Made by a program: the position numbers and the translations under genes. A DNA stretch of 64,000 nucleotides from Nitrososphaerota archaeon (GTDB lineage: Archaea; Thermoproteota; Nitrososphaeria; Nitrososphaerales; Gagatemarchaeaceae), in assembly GCA_016200045.1 (NCBI GenBank), contig JACQFN010000013.1, positions 1-64,000 on the forward strand, in the 5' to 3' direction. The notes beneath the pieces are model-generated. The model saw nothing but the letters and a program-made list of their open reading frames with translations, was not told the DNA's origin and did not search any database. Each line of letters starts with the position of its first letter. The stretch's first letter is position 1. Shown piece by piece: positions 24,951 through 33,282 of this stretch.

Positions 24951-25478
24951 ATGGGATTTAACCGCGAGTTATTAACAATGTTTATGGTGAAGGTCGTATG
25001 TTTTCCACTCGGAAAGAATTTATCCAATCCTCCCAGCCTGAGGAAGGCGAATCGAATAACGTCTCCTACAAACGGAATCCAACATCTCTTCACGCCCCAG
25101 GAAGCCTCGAAACTCCTCTCGGACATCAAACCCAAGATCAAAGAGCTCATCGAGAGGAAGAAGGTGGTCACGAAGCTGCACGCAGAACTTGAGCGTTACA
25201 ACCTCCTGGGGTTCAAGACCAGCGAAGTCGCCGAGTCAGCGGCCCTCCTGGACTCTCTGGTGGAAGGGATGACGAAGAAGATCTCGGAACTGGAGGACCT
25301 CGGGGTCATCGTGAAGGACCTGGACTACGGCCTGATCGACTTCCCTGCCGAGAAATACGGTGAAAGTGTTCTCCTCTGTTGGAGGTACGGCGAATCGGAG
25401 GTGTCGTTCTGGCACAAGTCGAGCGACGGATTCACGGGAAGGAAACCCTTGAAGGCAGCCCAGCTGATACTGCCCTAG
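24951..25478 (+). CDS. DUF2203 family protein
   Basis: From about residue 46 the protein matches DUF2203: HLFTPQEASKLLSDIKP, a helical linker, then GVIVKDLDYGLIDFPAE and VLLCWRYGESEVSFWHK. Function is unknown. The true start is unclear. The promoter of the divergent adenosyltransferase lies at 24968-24976 and a TATA element (gaatttatc) at 25016-25024, so the first ~35 codons of the longest frame are probably not translated. Downstream of that TATA the frame has only CTG (25038) or ATA (25056) before the conserved region. Confidence 0.75.
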   Translation: MGFNRELLTMFMVKVVCFPLGKNLSNPPSLRKANRITSPTNGIQHLFTPQEASKLLSDIKPKIKELIERKKVVTKLHAELERYNLLGFKTSEVAESAALLDSLVEGMTKKISELEDLGVIVKDLDYGLIDFPAEKYGESVLLCWRYGESEVSFWHKSSDGFTGRKPLKAAQLILP

Positions 25479-26320
25479 GCCGAGAGGAGCCTTCGCGCAT
25501 TCCCTCGCAGCAGCTTCTCAGCAACTCCGGGCCTCAACCTTGGCTTCATGCTGGATTCGAAGTCGTCCAACCACTCCTTTTGCCTCATCATAGGGTAGTC
25601 GGTCCCAAAGAGGAACCTGTCCTTGAGGATTCCATTCAGGTAGGGAAGCACGCCGGCCGGGATGTACCTGGGCCTCCACCCGGACAAATCAAGGTACACG
25701 TTCGGATTGCGCAGGGCAACCGCCATCGCGACGTCGGGCCACGGCCAACCGAAGTGCGCCATGACAATCTTGAGGTCGGGGAATCTCTGGGCTACTTCGT
25801 CCAGGTGCTCCGGCTTGCTGAACTTGATGTCGCAGTCCCCCAGCCCTGTGGTACCTGTGTGGAACAGAATCGGGACCCCGGCCTCCTCGCAGAACCCGCA
25901 CAGGGGGTCCATCTTGCGGCGATCGTTGGGGTAGACTGAATTCGCGCTGCTGTGGACCTTCAGCCCCTTGAAACCGAGTTCATTGACGGCCCTCTTCAGT
26001 TCTCTCAGCGCCGCCTCCCCCGCATTGGGGTCAACGCCCGCGAACGGAACCAGCCTGTCCCTCGAGTTTCTGGATATCTCTCGGAGGGCGTCGTTCTTCA
26101 TGGTGTAGTTCTTGAAGTGCGGGTTGCGCGTTGCGTGCGCGTCCTGTCCGAGGATGATGGCCTTCGAGACCTTCGCCTCGTCCATCTCCTCCAGCAGGTC
26201 CTCCGTGGAGGTCGGGAGTTTCGAAACGTCTAGCTTGAAGAAGCCGCACGCCTTCATGATCGGGCCGTTCTTCTTCATGAACGCCCTCGTCCAAGGATGG
26301 ACGTGCACGTCGATGGACAA
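25475..26320 (-). CDS. Amidohydrolase 2-family metal-dependent hydrolase/decarboxylase
   Basis: A TIM-barrel protein of about 280 residues in the PF04909 family. The metal motif IDVHVHPW is at the N-terminus; further ligands appear in LFHTGTTG, VMAHFGWPWPD and the Asp of FGTDYPMMRQ. Family members include ACMSD and gamma-resorcylate decarboxylases and lactone hydrolases. It might therefore act on a ring-cleavage product or aromatic acid, but this is inferred. A TTG at 26320 fits a TATA element about 30 bp away; an ATG at 26341 is the alternative. It overlaps DUF2203 by 4 bp, tail to tail. Confidence 0.82.
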   Translation of the reverse strand: MSIDVHVHPWTRAFMKKNGPIMKACGFFKLDVSKLPTSTEDLLEEMDEAKVSKAIILGQDAHATRNPHFKNYTMKNDALREISRNSRDRLVPFAGVDPNAGEAALRELKRAVNELGFKGLKVHSSANSVYPNDRRKMDPLCGFCEEAGVPILFHTGTTGLGDCDIKFSKPEHLDEVAQRFPDLKIVMAHFGWPWPDVAMAVALRNPNVYLDLSGWRPRYIPAGVLPYLNGILKDRFLFGTDYPMMRQKEWLDDFESSMKPRLRPGVAEKLLRGNARRLLSA

Positions 26321-26382
26321 ACGGTGCGACTCGGATTCCATCAATCATAAGTCTTATTGGGGGCGTGAAGACCGAACGGTCG

Positions 26383-26859
26383 ATGGAAGTCGAGAAGGGA
26401 GAGCTGAATGAGGGAGACCCTGCGCCTGACTTTGAGCTGCCGGGTACGGGCGGGAAGCAGGTCAGACTCAGTTCGTTCAGAGGCAAGAGGGTAGTGCTGT
26501 ACTTCTACCCGGAAGACGACACTCCGGGGTGCGTAAAGGAGGCTTGTGCGTTCAGGGACAGCCTTCGGAGGTTCGAGGGTGCGGACGCGGTCATCCTCGG
26601 AATAAGCAGGGATTCGCTCGAGTCGCACAAGAAGTTCATCGAGAAGTATTCGCTCAACTTCACGCTCCTCAGCGACGAGGGCCTCGAGGTCCACAAGATG
26701 TACGGGACGTGGAAACTCAAGAACAACTACGGAAGGACCTACTGGGGGACCGAGAGGTCGACGTTCTTAATCGACGAGCGCGGGAAGCTGAAGAGGATCT
26801 TCCGCAGGGTGAAGGTCGACGGCCACGACAAAGACGTGCTAGACGCGCTCAACGCGTAG
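26383..26859 (+). CDS. bcp: Peroxiredoxin (Bcp/PrxQ type)
   Basis: Thiol peroxidase that reduces hydrogen peroxide and organic hydroperoxides. The active site reads YPEDDTPGCVKEACAFRD, with the peroxidatic Cys in TPGC and the resolving Cys five residues later, as in atypical 2-Cys PrxQ proteins. The fold elements FELPGTGGKQVRLSSFRGK and WGTERSTFLIDERGK are normal. The length is 158. ATG 26383 is preferred; a GTG at 26365 would add six residues. The next gene starts 12 bp after its stop. Confidence 0.92.
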   Translation: MEVEKGELNEGDPAPDFELPGTGGKQVRLSSFRGKRVVLYFYPEDDTPGCVKEACAFRDSLRRFEGADAVILGISRDSLESHKKFIEKYSLNFTLLSDEGLEVHKMYGTWKLKNNYGRTYWGTERSTFLIDERGKLKRIFRRVKVDGHDKDVLDALNA

Positions 26860-26871
26860 TAGGCCGGCAAG

Positions 26872-27600
26872 TTGGGTTCGTTCTTCGCGGGAGTCAAAGC
26901 AGGCACCCTGGCCGGGGTCCTCTACATCGGCGGGCTTGTCCTCTTCAACGTCGCCCTGCTTTTCGCGTTCAAGGCGGACGCGCTGTCTGTGATTTCGAAG
27001 AACTATACTGGGATCTGTCCCCCCGTCGCCGCAGCAAACATGACTAGCGCCGATGACTGTTTCGGCTGGGTGGTCTCGATATTCCCGGAATACCTTGGGT
27101 TCGCCGGCTTCTTTGTCACCCTGGGCTTTTCAGGCCTGTTCGGGGTCTACTACGACTCCCTCCCCGGAAGGGGACCGGTGCCAAAGGGAGAGACGGCTGC
27201 CATCCTCGTAGGACTGAGCCTCGTCCTCCTCGGGATAGCAGGGGTATCCTTCACTCCGTTCGTGTCGGCCGCCTTAGGGACTTTCCTCGTCGCCTGGACA
27301 TTCGTCTTCGGGGTCGCGCTCGGCAGGCTGTATGCCCGATACACCAGGAAGGTCCGTCTTGAGGGTCCGGCAAAAGGGGAAGCAAGCATAATGGTAGACG
27401 GGAAGGACTTCACGGGGAGGACAAGGACCTTCGCGGTGAAATCGGTCCACCAGCTCAGGGCGGAGGTCGGGGGAGGGATGTCGTTCAGGGGGTGGACGGT
27501 CAGCGGGGGCGTTTCCGTCGAGGACCAGAAGTCCTTCGAGACCGAGATGGAGGTCAACGGAGACGGGCTACTGAAGCTCGAGGTCTCTGACAAGTATTAG
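26872..27600 (+). CDS. Hypothetical membrane protein with cytoplasmic tail domain
   Basis: The 242-residue protein has four membrane segments (residues ~5-33, 74-97, 110-128 and 130-155). An extracellular loop contains a Cys pair (ICPPV and DDCFGW) after the first segment. A soluble C-terminal domain of about 85 residues follows, rich in beta strands (SIMVDGKDFTGRTRTFAVKS). The start is TTG at 26872. It is probably co-transcribed with the peroxiredoxin. No family recognised. Confidence 0.65.
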   Translation: MGSFFAGVKAGTLAGVLYIGGLVLFNVALLFAFKADALSVISKNYTGICPPVAAANMTSADDCFGWVVSIFPEYLGFAGFFVTLGFSGLFGVYYDSLPGRGPVPKGETAAILVGLSLVLLGIAGVSFTPFVSAALGTFLVAWTFVFGVALGRLYARYTRKVRLEGPAKGEASIMVDGKDFTGRTRTFAVKSVHQLRAEVGGGMSFRGWTVSGGVSVEDQKSFETEMEVNGDGLLKLEVSDKY

Positions 27601-27634
27601 CCTAATGTCGAACGACGATACGTCTTCGGCCTAA

Positions 27635-27642
27635 GGTTATAT
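27635..27642 (+). promoter_or_regulatory. TATA box of the small Cys/His-rich gene
   Basis: The sequence gttatata is 26-33 bp upstream of the GTG at 27668, a textbook archaeal TATA position for a leaderless gene. It supports the short gene being expressed. Confidence 0.65.
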
Positions 27643-27667
27643 ACGAAAGACAGCAGAGCAACCTGAA

Positions 27668-27820
27668 GTGCGCGTCATCGCTACCGCGGATGAGACATAC
27701 TGCCTGAAGACCCAGAGTCACACTAACTTCTGCACGGGGATCAATCACATCTGCTACAGGTGCGGAATGCTCAGGGGCCCCTGCCATCACAGGAAGCTCG
27801 GCACCCTTCTGGACTACTAG
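27668..27820 (+). CDS. 50-residue Cys/His-rich protein, probable zinc-binding
   Basis: This short frame from GTG 27668 to TAG 27818-27820 encodes 50 residues with five cysteines and five histidines or near-metal residues. They cluster as YCLKTQSHTNFC, HICYRCG and GPCHHRK, the pattern of a compact zinc-binding domain. It has its own TATA box at the leaderless distance and normal codon use. It overlaps the convergent GNAT stop by four bases. The function is unknown; small zinc proteins of this kind often bind nucleic acids or proteins in archaea. Confidence 0.6.
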   Translation: MRVIATADETYCLKTQSHTNFCTGINHICYRCGMLRGPCHHRKLGTLLDY

Positions 27821-28287
27821 GGCTGCTTCCCGAAGTGCTGGACGAGTGAGCGGAAGCCGCGTTTTGTGTAGAACTTGTACCCGATTTCGTTCTGGGTCGG
27901 GACCTCCGCGACGATGACCCTTGCCCCCATCTTCTTGAGGTCGCGGGTGGCGCGTTCTAGCATGTCATGCCCCAGCGCCCTCCTGCGGTGTTCCGGGAGG
28001 ATGTAGAAGTCGGTGATGAACCCTTCGGGGCTGGGCTCATAGAACATCCTCTCCCTCATTTCGGCCCTCAGGACCCCCACCACCTTGGGACCCTCGGACG
28101 CGACTAGGAGCAGTCTGTCGTCTGCGTCCAGCGAGGCGACGACGTATCTCTCCGCGCGCGCCCTCGCGCCTTCGACGACGGCGAACATTGGGTCGAACTC
28201 GTTGTTGAGCCGCTTTGTCCTGACTATGAGGTCTGCCGCAGACGATGCGTCCCCCTCCGTCGCTGGTCGGATCTTGACCCCGGGCAC
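27817..28287 (-). CDS. GNAT-family N-acetyltransferase
   Basis: Starting from GTG 28287 the protein is 156 residues (VPGVKIRPATEGDA...). Core strands are KVVGVLRAEM and EGFITDFYILPEHRRRALGHDML; the acetyl-CoA loop is present but reads RRRALG rather than RGxG. The second half has EVPTQNEIGYKFYTKRGF, usual for RimI-like enzymes. A TATA element (minus ctttaac, 28311-28317) is about 26 bp before this GTG, which is why I prefer it to the longer start at 28335 that would overlap the malic enzyme stop. The substrate is unknown. Confidence 0.82.
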   Translation of the reverse strand: MPGVKIRPATEGDASSAADLIVRTKRLNNEFDPMFAVVEGARARAERYVVASLDADDRLLLVASEGPKVVGVLRAEMRERMFYEPSPEGFITDFYILPEHRRRALGHDMLERATRDLKKMGARVIVAEVPTQNEIGYKFYTKRGFRSLVQHFGKQP

Positions 28288-28318
28288 GGCCCCCGGTCCG
28301 CTCCGACTCGTTAAAGGC

Positions 28319-29650
28319 TTAGTCCGGTGGCTCAATGATTACCCCGCTCTTCCTGAGGGTGTCCATGGTCTTTCGCGAATGCTCGATGACTTCGGTTGCG
28401 GTCTTGAGTAGCTCGTCCTTGGAGGACTTCTTTCGCGCCTCCCCCTCTCTCACCGCGGCTTCCCCGACGGTGGCGGCTACGCTGGGGTAGACCTGCCAGT
28501 CCACCATCGAAGGCAGGATCCGCCGTCTGCTGATTCCCTTGCGCTTCGCGAAGCTCGCCAGCTCCTTGGCGGCCGAAATCACCATCGTGTCCGTGATCCT
28601 CCTTGCCCTGACGTCCAAAGCACCCCTGAAGATCGCCGGGAACAGGAGGCTGTTGTTCACCTGGTTCGGATAGTCCGAGCGGCCAGTTGCCACGACAGCG
28701 GCCCCGGCCGCCAGGGCGTCTTCCGGGAGCATCTCGGGGACCGGGTTGGCGAGCAGAAAAACAATCGAGTCCTTGCTCATCTCCCTGACTTCTTCCTTCT
28801 TGACGAGGTTGGGGCCGACGCCGGCGGCCGCTACGAGCACGTCGGCGTCCCTGAGCGCCTCCTTCAACCCGCCACTCCTCCTCTCCCCGTTGGTGGAGAG
28901 GGCGAGGTCGTACTTCCACTTGTTCCTCAGTGAAAGGCTGTCGATGTCATCACGCTCGGGTTGGAGGATTCCCTTCGAATCAAGTACGACGAGGTCCTTC
29001 GGGTCGGCCCCGGCCTTGACCAGAAGCCTGGCAGCGGCCACGTTTGCGGCACCCGCGCCGAAGAGGACTATCTTGGTCCCCCGAAGCCTTCTCCCCGTAA
29101 GTTCGAGGGCGTTGAAGAGACCTGCAAGGACCACGCCCGCTGTCCCCTGCTGGTCGTCGTGCCAGACGGGGATCTCCATCTCCCGCGTGAGCGTGTCGAG
29201 GACCTCGAAACATATGGGAGACTCGATGTCCTCGAGGTTCACCCCGCCCAGGGATGGTTCGAGGGCGCGGACCACAGAGATTAGGTGGTCTTCGTCCTTC
29301 GCACGTATAGGTAGAGGGTATGCGTTGACGCCTCCCAGGTAGTTGTAGATCAACGCCTTGCCTTCCATGACGGGGAGCGCGCCCTCGGGGCCGATGTCGC
29401 CCAGTCCCAGCACTCTGGTACCGTCTGAAATTACGGCGATGGTGTTCCATCTGCCCGTGTATTCGAATGAGAGGTCCGGGTCGGCAGCTATCGCCCGCGA
29501 GACCGCGGCCACCCCCGGCGTGTACCAGATCGAGAAATCCTGCAACGACCGGACCGGGACCTTCGGGGAGATTCCGACCTTCCCGCCGTAGAACCTCGAG
29601 TAGGCGAGCGCCTTCACGGAGGGGTCGTCCTTGGTCCTACTCTTGGGCAA
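28319..29650 (-). CDS. NAD(P)-dependent malic enzyme
   Basis: Oxidative decarboxylation of malate to pyruvate. From TTG 29650 the protein is 443 residues, the size of short malic enzymes. Signatures are the catalytic Tyr region IWYTPGVAAVSRAI (near residue 40), the Lys in MEGKALIYN, metal ligands in ICFEVLDTL and VWHDDQQGT, and the nucleotide loop VLFGAGAANVAAA. A TATA element (minus tcaaataatc, 29671-29680) lies ~26 bp before the TTG; the longer open frame overlaps the copper ATPase promoter and is not real coding. Paired with the pyruvate phosphate dikinase at 47545, it could feed gluconeogenesis. Confidence 0.92.
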   Translation of the reverse strand: MPKSRTKDDPSVKALAYSRFYGGKVGISPKVPVRSLQDFSIWYTPGVAAVSRAIAADPDLSFEYTGRWNTIAVISDGTRVLGLGDIGPEGALPVMEGKALIYNYLGGVNAYPLPIRAKDEDHLISVVRALEPSLGGVNLEDIESPICFEVLDTLTREMEIPVWHDDQQGTAGVVLAGLFNALELTGRRLRGTKIVLFGAGAANVAAARLLVKAGADPKDLVVLDSKGILQPERDDIDSLSLRNKWKYDLALSTNGERRSGGLKEALRDADVLVAAAGVGPNLVKKEEVREMSKDSIVFLLANPVPEMLPEDALAAGAAVVATGRSDYPNQVNNSLLFPAIFRGALDVRARRITDTMVISAAKELASFAKRKGISRRRILPSMVDWQVYPSVAATVGEAAVREGEARKKSSKDELLKTATEVIEHSRKTMDTLRKSGVIIEPPD

Positions 29651-29670
29651 CGACTCCGGGGGTCGGCCGC

Positions 29671-29680
29671 GATTATTTGA
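29671..29680 (-). promoter_or_regulatory. TATA box of the malic enzyme gene
   Basis: Minus-strand tcaaataatc sits about 26 bp before the TTG start at 29650. It decides the start codon, since longer open sequence upstream lies beyond it. Confidence 0.5.
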
Positions 29681-29721
29681 GTCTCCTTTGTTTTCGCAGG
29701 CCGGACTACCTCCGTGGGAGA

Positions 29722-29731
29722 TTTGTTTAAC
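29722..29731 (+). promoter_or_regulatory. TATA box of the copper ATPase gene
   Basis: The element ttgtttaaca is 33-42 bp upstream of ATG 29764 and only 12 bp upstream of the alternative start at 29743, so it favours the downstream ATG. Confidence 0.5.
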
Positions 29732-29763
29732 ACCAGGCGACCTTGGCATCGTTCCTGACTGGC

Positions 29764-31815
29764 ATGGCAAAGGACCCGATCTGCGGGATGCACGTGGAAG
29801 AGAGCGGGGAAGCCCTGAAGACTTCGAGGAAGGGGACGACCTTCTACTTCTGCAGCGACACGTGTCTGCTGACATTCGTCGCACCCGAGAAGGAGATCGC
29901 CCTGCTCAGGAGGCTGACTGTGCTCAGCTTTGCCCTGGGCGTCCCGGTGTTCTTGCTGACCTGGTTCGTTGCCCTTCCTAATCCGCTCCCTCAGAACGTA
30001 GTCCTGTTCGCGCTCGCTACCCCGGTCCAGCTCGTGGCCGGTTCGATGTTCTACAGGGGAACCTGGCACGCCCTGAGGGCCAGGGTGGCGAACATGGACA
30101 CTCTCATCGCTGTTGGTACGAGCGCCGCCTGGCTGTACAGCGCGGTCGTAACCTTCGTCCCGGGGTTCTTCCCGGAAGGGACCTACTATGACGTCTCGTC
30201 TCTCATCATCGGGTTCATCCTCCTCGGCAAACTCTTGGAGCACGAAATGCGGGGGAGGGCGTCAGACTCTGTCAGGAAGCTGCTCAACCTCAACCCCAAG
30301 AACGCGGTCGTAATCAGAGGGTCCGCCGAGGTCACGGTGCCCGTGGAGGAGTTGCAGGTAGGGGACGTCATGGTGGTAAGGCCGGGGGACGGGGTTCCGA
30401 CCGACGGTGTCATTACCGAAGGCCAGGGCGCGCTGGACGAGAAGATGCTGACAGGTGAGAGCATACCCGTCGACAAGGCGGAGGGGGACGAGGTCTTCGG
30501 AGGAACGATAAACAGGGACGGGCATCTCAGGGTAAGGGCGACAAAGGTGGGAAGCGACACGACGCTCTCCCAGATAGTCAAACTGGTGGAGGCCGCTCAG
30601 GCCGCGCAGGCGCCAATCCAGAGGGTCGCGGATAGAGTTGCGTCGTACTTCGTCCCAATCGTGGTTCTGATCGCGGTCGGGTCTCTCCTGTTCTGGTACA
30701 TGGCCGGCGCCGGGGCACTCCACGGGTTCACGGCCTTCATCGCCGTGCTGATCATAGCCTGCCCGTGCGCCCTCGGGCTCGCGACCCCGGCCGCGATAGT
30801 GGTGGGGACGGGGAAGGGCGCGTCAAACGGGATACTCGTCAAGGGAGGGGAGGTCCTGGAAAAGGCGAAGAACGTCGACGTGGTGGTGCTCGACAAGACG
30901 GGAACCGTGACCAAGGGGGAGCCCGAACTGGTCGACCTTGTCCCTCTGTCTGGGTTCTCAGAAGGCGAGTTGCTCCGGCTTGCAGCCTCCGTAGAGTCAG
31001 GGTCTGAGCATCCTGTGGGCCTCGCCGTGGTCCGCGCAGCAAACGAGAGAGGGATATCCCTCGGAAAGCCTGAGGCGTTTCGCGCAGAGCCCGGGCTGGG
31101 AGTCCGGGCCGACCTGGAGGGGAGTCAGGTGATGGTGGGGAGCAGGAGGCTGCTCGCCGGTGCAGGTGTCGGGCTCGGGGAGGCAGAGGCGGTGGTTTCG
31201 AAGCTGGAGGCCGAGGGGAAGACCGCTGTGGTGGTGGCGGCCGCAGGCAGGGTGGCGGGGGTGCTCGCGGTCGAGGACACGGTCAAGACGGGAGCGAAGG
31301 AGGCGGTCGCCGCGCTCAAGGAACTGGGGCTCCGGGTGACGATGCTGACCGGTGACAACGGGAGGACCGCCCGGGCGATAGCTGCGGAGGTGGGGATAGA
31401 CGACGTCGAAGCCGAGGTGCTCCCGGCCCAGAAGTCGGAGGCGATAGCCAGGCTGAAGGGGGAGGGACACGTGGTGGCGATGGTGGGAGACGGGATCAAC
31501 GATGCGCCGGCGCTGGCGGGCGCTGATTTGGGAATCGCGATCGGGAGCGGTACTGACGTGGCAATAGAGACAGCCGGGATCGTCCTCATCAGGAGCGACC
31601 TCAGAGACGTGGCCGGGGCGATAAGGCTCAGCAGGGCGACCATGTCGAAGATAAGGCAGAACCTCTTCTGGGCGTTCGCGTACAACACAGTGCTCATTCC
31701 GGTAGCTGCTTCGGGCTTTCTGAACCCCATTCTCGCCGGGGTGGCGATGGCGCTAAGTTCGGTGAGCGTGGTCGGCAACTCCCTCTCTCTCAACCGCACG
31801 AGGCTAGGCCGTTGA
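29764..31815 (+). CDS. copA: Copper-translocating P-type ATPase with N-terminal YHS domain
   Basis: A P1B-type heavy-metal pump of ~683 residues. It opens with a YHS-like metal domain (DPICGMHVEESGE, then YFCSDTC) instead of the usual HMA ferredoxin-like domains. The ATPase core has TGESIPV, the membrane metal motif CPC in IACPCALGLATP (near residue 333), the phosphorylated Asp in DKTGTVT (near residue 377), the SEHPVG motif and GDGINDAPAL near residue 575. CPC plus YHS fits copper or silver export. The start is set by TATA spacing. It stands alone, divergent from malic enzyme. Confidence 0.93.
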   Translation: MAKDPICGMHVEESGEALKTSRKGTTFYFCSDTCLLTFVAPEKEIALLRRLTVLSFALGVPVFLLTWFVALPNPLPQNVVLFALATPVQLVAGSMFYRGTWHALRARVANMDTLIAVGTSAAWLYSAVVTFVPGFFPEGTYYDVSSLIIGFILLGKLLEHEMRGRASDSVRKLLNLNPKNAVVIRGSAEVTVPVEELQVGDVMVVRPGDGVPTDGVITEGQGALDEKMLTGESIPVDKAEGDEVFGGTINRDGHLRVRATKVGSDTTLSQIVKLVEAAQAAQAPIQRVADRVASYFVPIVVLIAVGSLLFWYMAGAGALHGFTAFIAVLIIACPCALGLATPAAIVVGTGKGASNGILVKGGEVLEKAKNVDVVVLDKTGTVTKGEPELVDLVPLSGFSEGELLRLAASVESGSEHPVGLAVVRAANERGISLGKPEAFRAEPGLGVRADLEGSQVMVGSRRLLAGAGVGLGEAEAVVSKLEAEGKTAVVVAAAGRVAGVLAVEDTVKTGAKEAVAALKELGLRVTMLTGDNGRTARAIAAEVGIDDVEAEVLPAQKSEAIARLKGEGHVVAMVGDGINDAPALAGADLGIAIGSGTDVAIETAGIVLIRSDLRDVAGAIRLSRATMSKIRQNLFWAFAYNTVLIPVAASGFLNPILAGVAMALSSVSVVGNSLSLNRTRLGR

Positions 31816-31961
31816 CTCGGGAGCGGCCCCTGGGGGAGACGCTTTCCCGTTGGCCAGTCTAATCTCGTTCTAACCTTTATTTCCCCTCTTCGGCGGGTGC
31901 GGACAGCGGAGCCCCTGAGACAACGGTCAACAAGAAGTTCGCGCAGTACGTCAACGAAAAC

Positions 31962-33281
31962 GTGAATTCGTTCACCAGGGACGTCATCCGGCTGGCCTCG
32001 CAGAGGAGCGTTTCCGCCAGAAACGACGGGGTGGAGGAATGCTCTGTCCTGGTCGAGAAGATGCTGGTGGAGATCGGGGCAGAGACCAAGGTCCTCAGGA
32101 GAGACGGTGCGGCGCCTCTGGTCTACGGTGAACTGAAGTCGACGAGGTCGAAGAAGACCATTTTGTTCTACAATCACTACGACGTCCAACCAGAAGAGCC
32201 GCTCGACCTGTGGAAGTCCCCGCCCTTCAAGCCCGAGGTGAGGGACGGCAAGCTGTACGGAAGAGGGGTTGCCGACGACAAGGGGGAGCTGGTCTCGAGG
32301 CTCAAGACCGTCGAATCGTATCTAAAGACCGTCGGCGAGGCCCCGTGCAACGTGAAGTTCTGCTTCGAAGGCGAGGAAGAAACCGGGAGCGTCCATCTCC
32401 ACCACTACATAGAAGACAACCCTGAGCTCTTCAAGTCCGACGCGGTCGTCTGGGAGTTCGGGACTGTCGACGCCACGGGGAGGCCAACGGTCACCCTGGG
32501 GGTGAAGGGGATGATCTACCTGGAGCTTGTCCTCCGGTCGCTGGAGGCGGACGCCCACAGCAGCTACGCGGCTGTGCTCCCGAGCGCCCCTTGGAGGATG
32601 GTGAGGCTCCTGAACATGCTCAAGGACAAGGACGAGAGGATACTGGTCCCCGGATGGTACGACGCCGTCGAAGCCCTCAGCGAGGAGGAGGTCAGGGTCC
32701 TTGACGAGCAGCCCTTCGACGAGGTGTCTTTCAGACGGATCCACGGGGCCAAGGACTACGTCAGCCAAATGACCCCCTCGCAGGTGAAGAAGGCGCTCGT
32801 CCAGAGGCCCACCGGGAACATCGCAGGGATATGGTCCGGATACCAGGGACCCGGTTCGAAGACGGTCCTCCCAAAGGAGGTTCACTGCAAGATGGACTTC
32901 CGACTCGTCCCTGAACAGGACCCGGCGGAGCTGCTCGAGAAGCTCAGGCGATACCTCGCTGCCAACGGGTTCGGGGACGTGGAGATCATACTCGAAAGCA
33001 TGGAGCCGGCAGCCCGGACCCCCTACACCGACCCGTTCGCTCAGGCGGCCATCCGCGCAGCAGAGACCACGTACGGCCAGAAACCCAGAGTCGACATCAG
33101 CTCCCCCGGAACGGGCCCGCTGTATCTTTTCACGAGGCGCTACAAAGTTCCTTCCGTCGACATCGGTGTATCCTCAGAGGAGAGCGCGATCCACGCCCCA
33201 AACGAGAACCTAGGGATAGAGAACCTGAGGATGGGGATGCTCTGGGTGGGGGAGACGATGGAACTCTTCGCCGCGTCCTAG
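31962..33281 (+). CDS. M20-family metallopeptidase (dipeptidase-like)
   Basis: The 439-residue protein has the di-zinc motifs of the M20 family: FYNHYDVQPE (His and Asp), GVADDKGEL, the catalytic Glu in FEGEEETGS and a C-terminal His in SAIHAPNENLG. A dimerisation lid domain lies in the middle. It resembles CNDP-type dipeptidases and acyl-peptide deacylases. The N-terminal helix normal for this family (VNKKFAQYVNEN) is encoded just upstream of the GTG at 31962 but with no ordinary start; a TATA element at 31875-31882 indicates that transcription begins near 31905. The start is therefore unresolved. Confidence 0.88.
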   Translation: MNSFTRDVIRLASQRSVSARNDGVEECSVLVEKMLVEIGAETKVLRRDGAAPLVYGELKSTRSKKTILFYNHYDVQPEEPLDLWKSPPFKPEVRDGKLYGRGVADDKGELVSRLKTVESYLKTVGEAPCNVKFCFEGEEETGSVHLHHYIEDNPELFKSDAVVWEFGTVDATGRPTVTLGVKGMIYLELVLRSLEADAHSSYAAVLPSAPWRMVRLLNMLKDKDERILVPGWYDAVEALSEEEVRVLDEQPFDEVSFRRIHGAKDYVSQMTPSQVKKALVQRPTGNIAGIWSGYQGPGSKTVLPKEVHCKMDFRLVPEQDPAELLEKLRRYLAANGFGDVEIILESMEPAARTPYTDPFAQAAIRAAETTYGQKPRVDISSPGTGPLYLFTRRYKVPSVDIGVSSEESAIHAPNENLGIENLRMGMLWVGETMELFAAS

Positions 33282-33282
33282 T

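Noticed and set aside
31897-31899. GTG as the start of the M20 peptidase
   Set aside because: It is not in frame with the conserved N-terminal helix; using it would require a frameshift.
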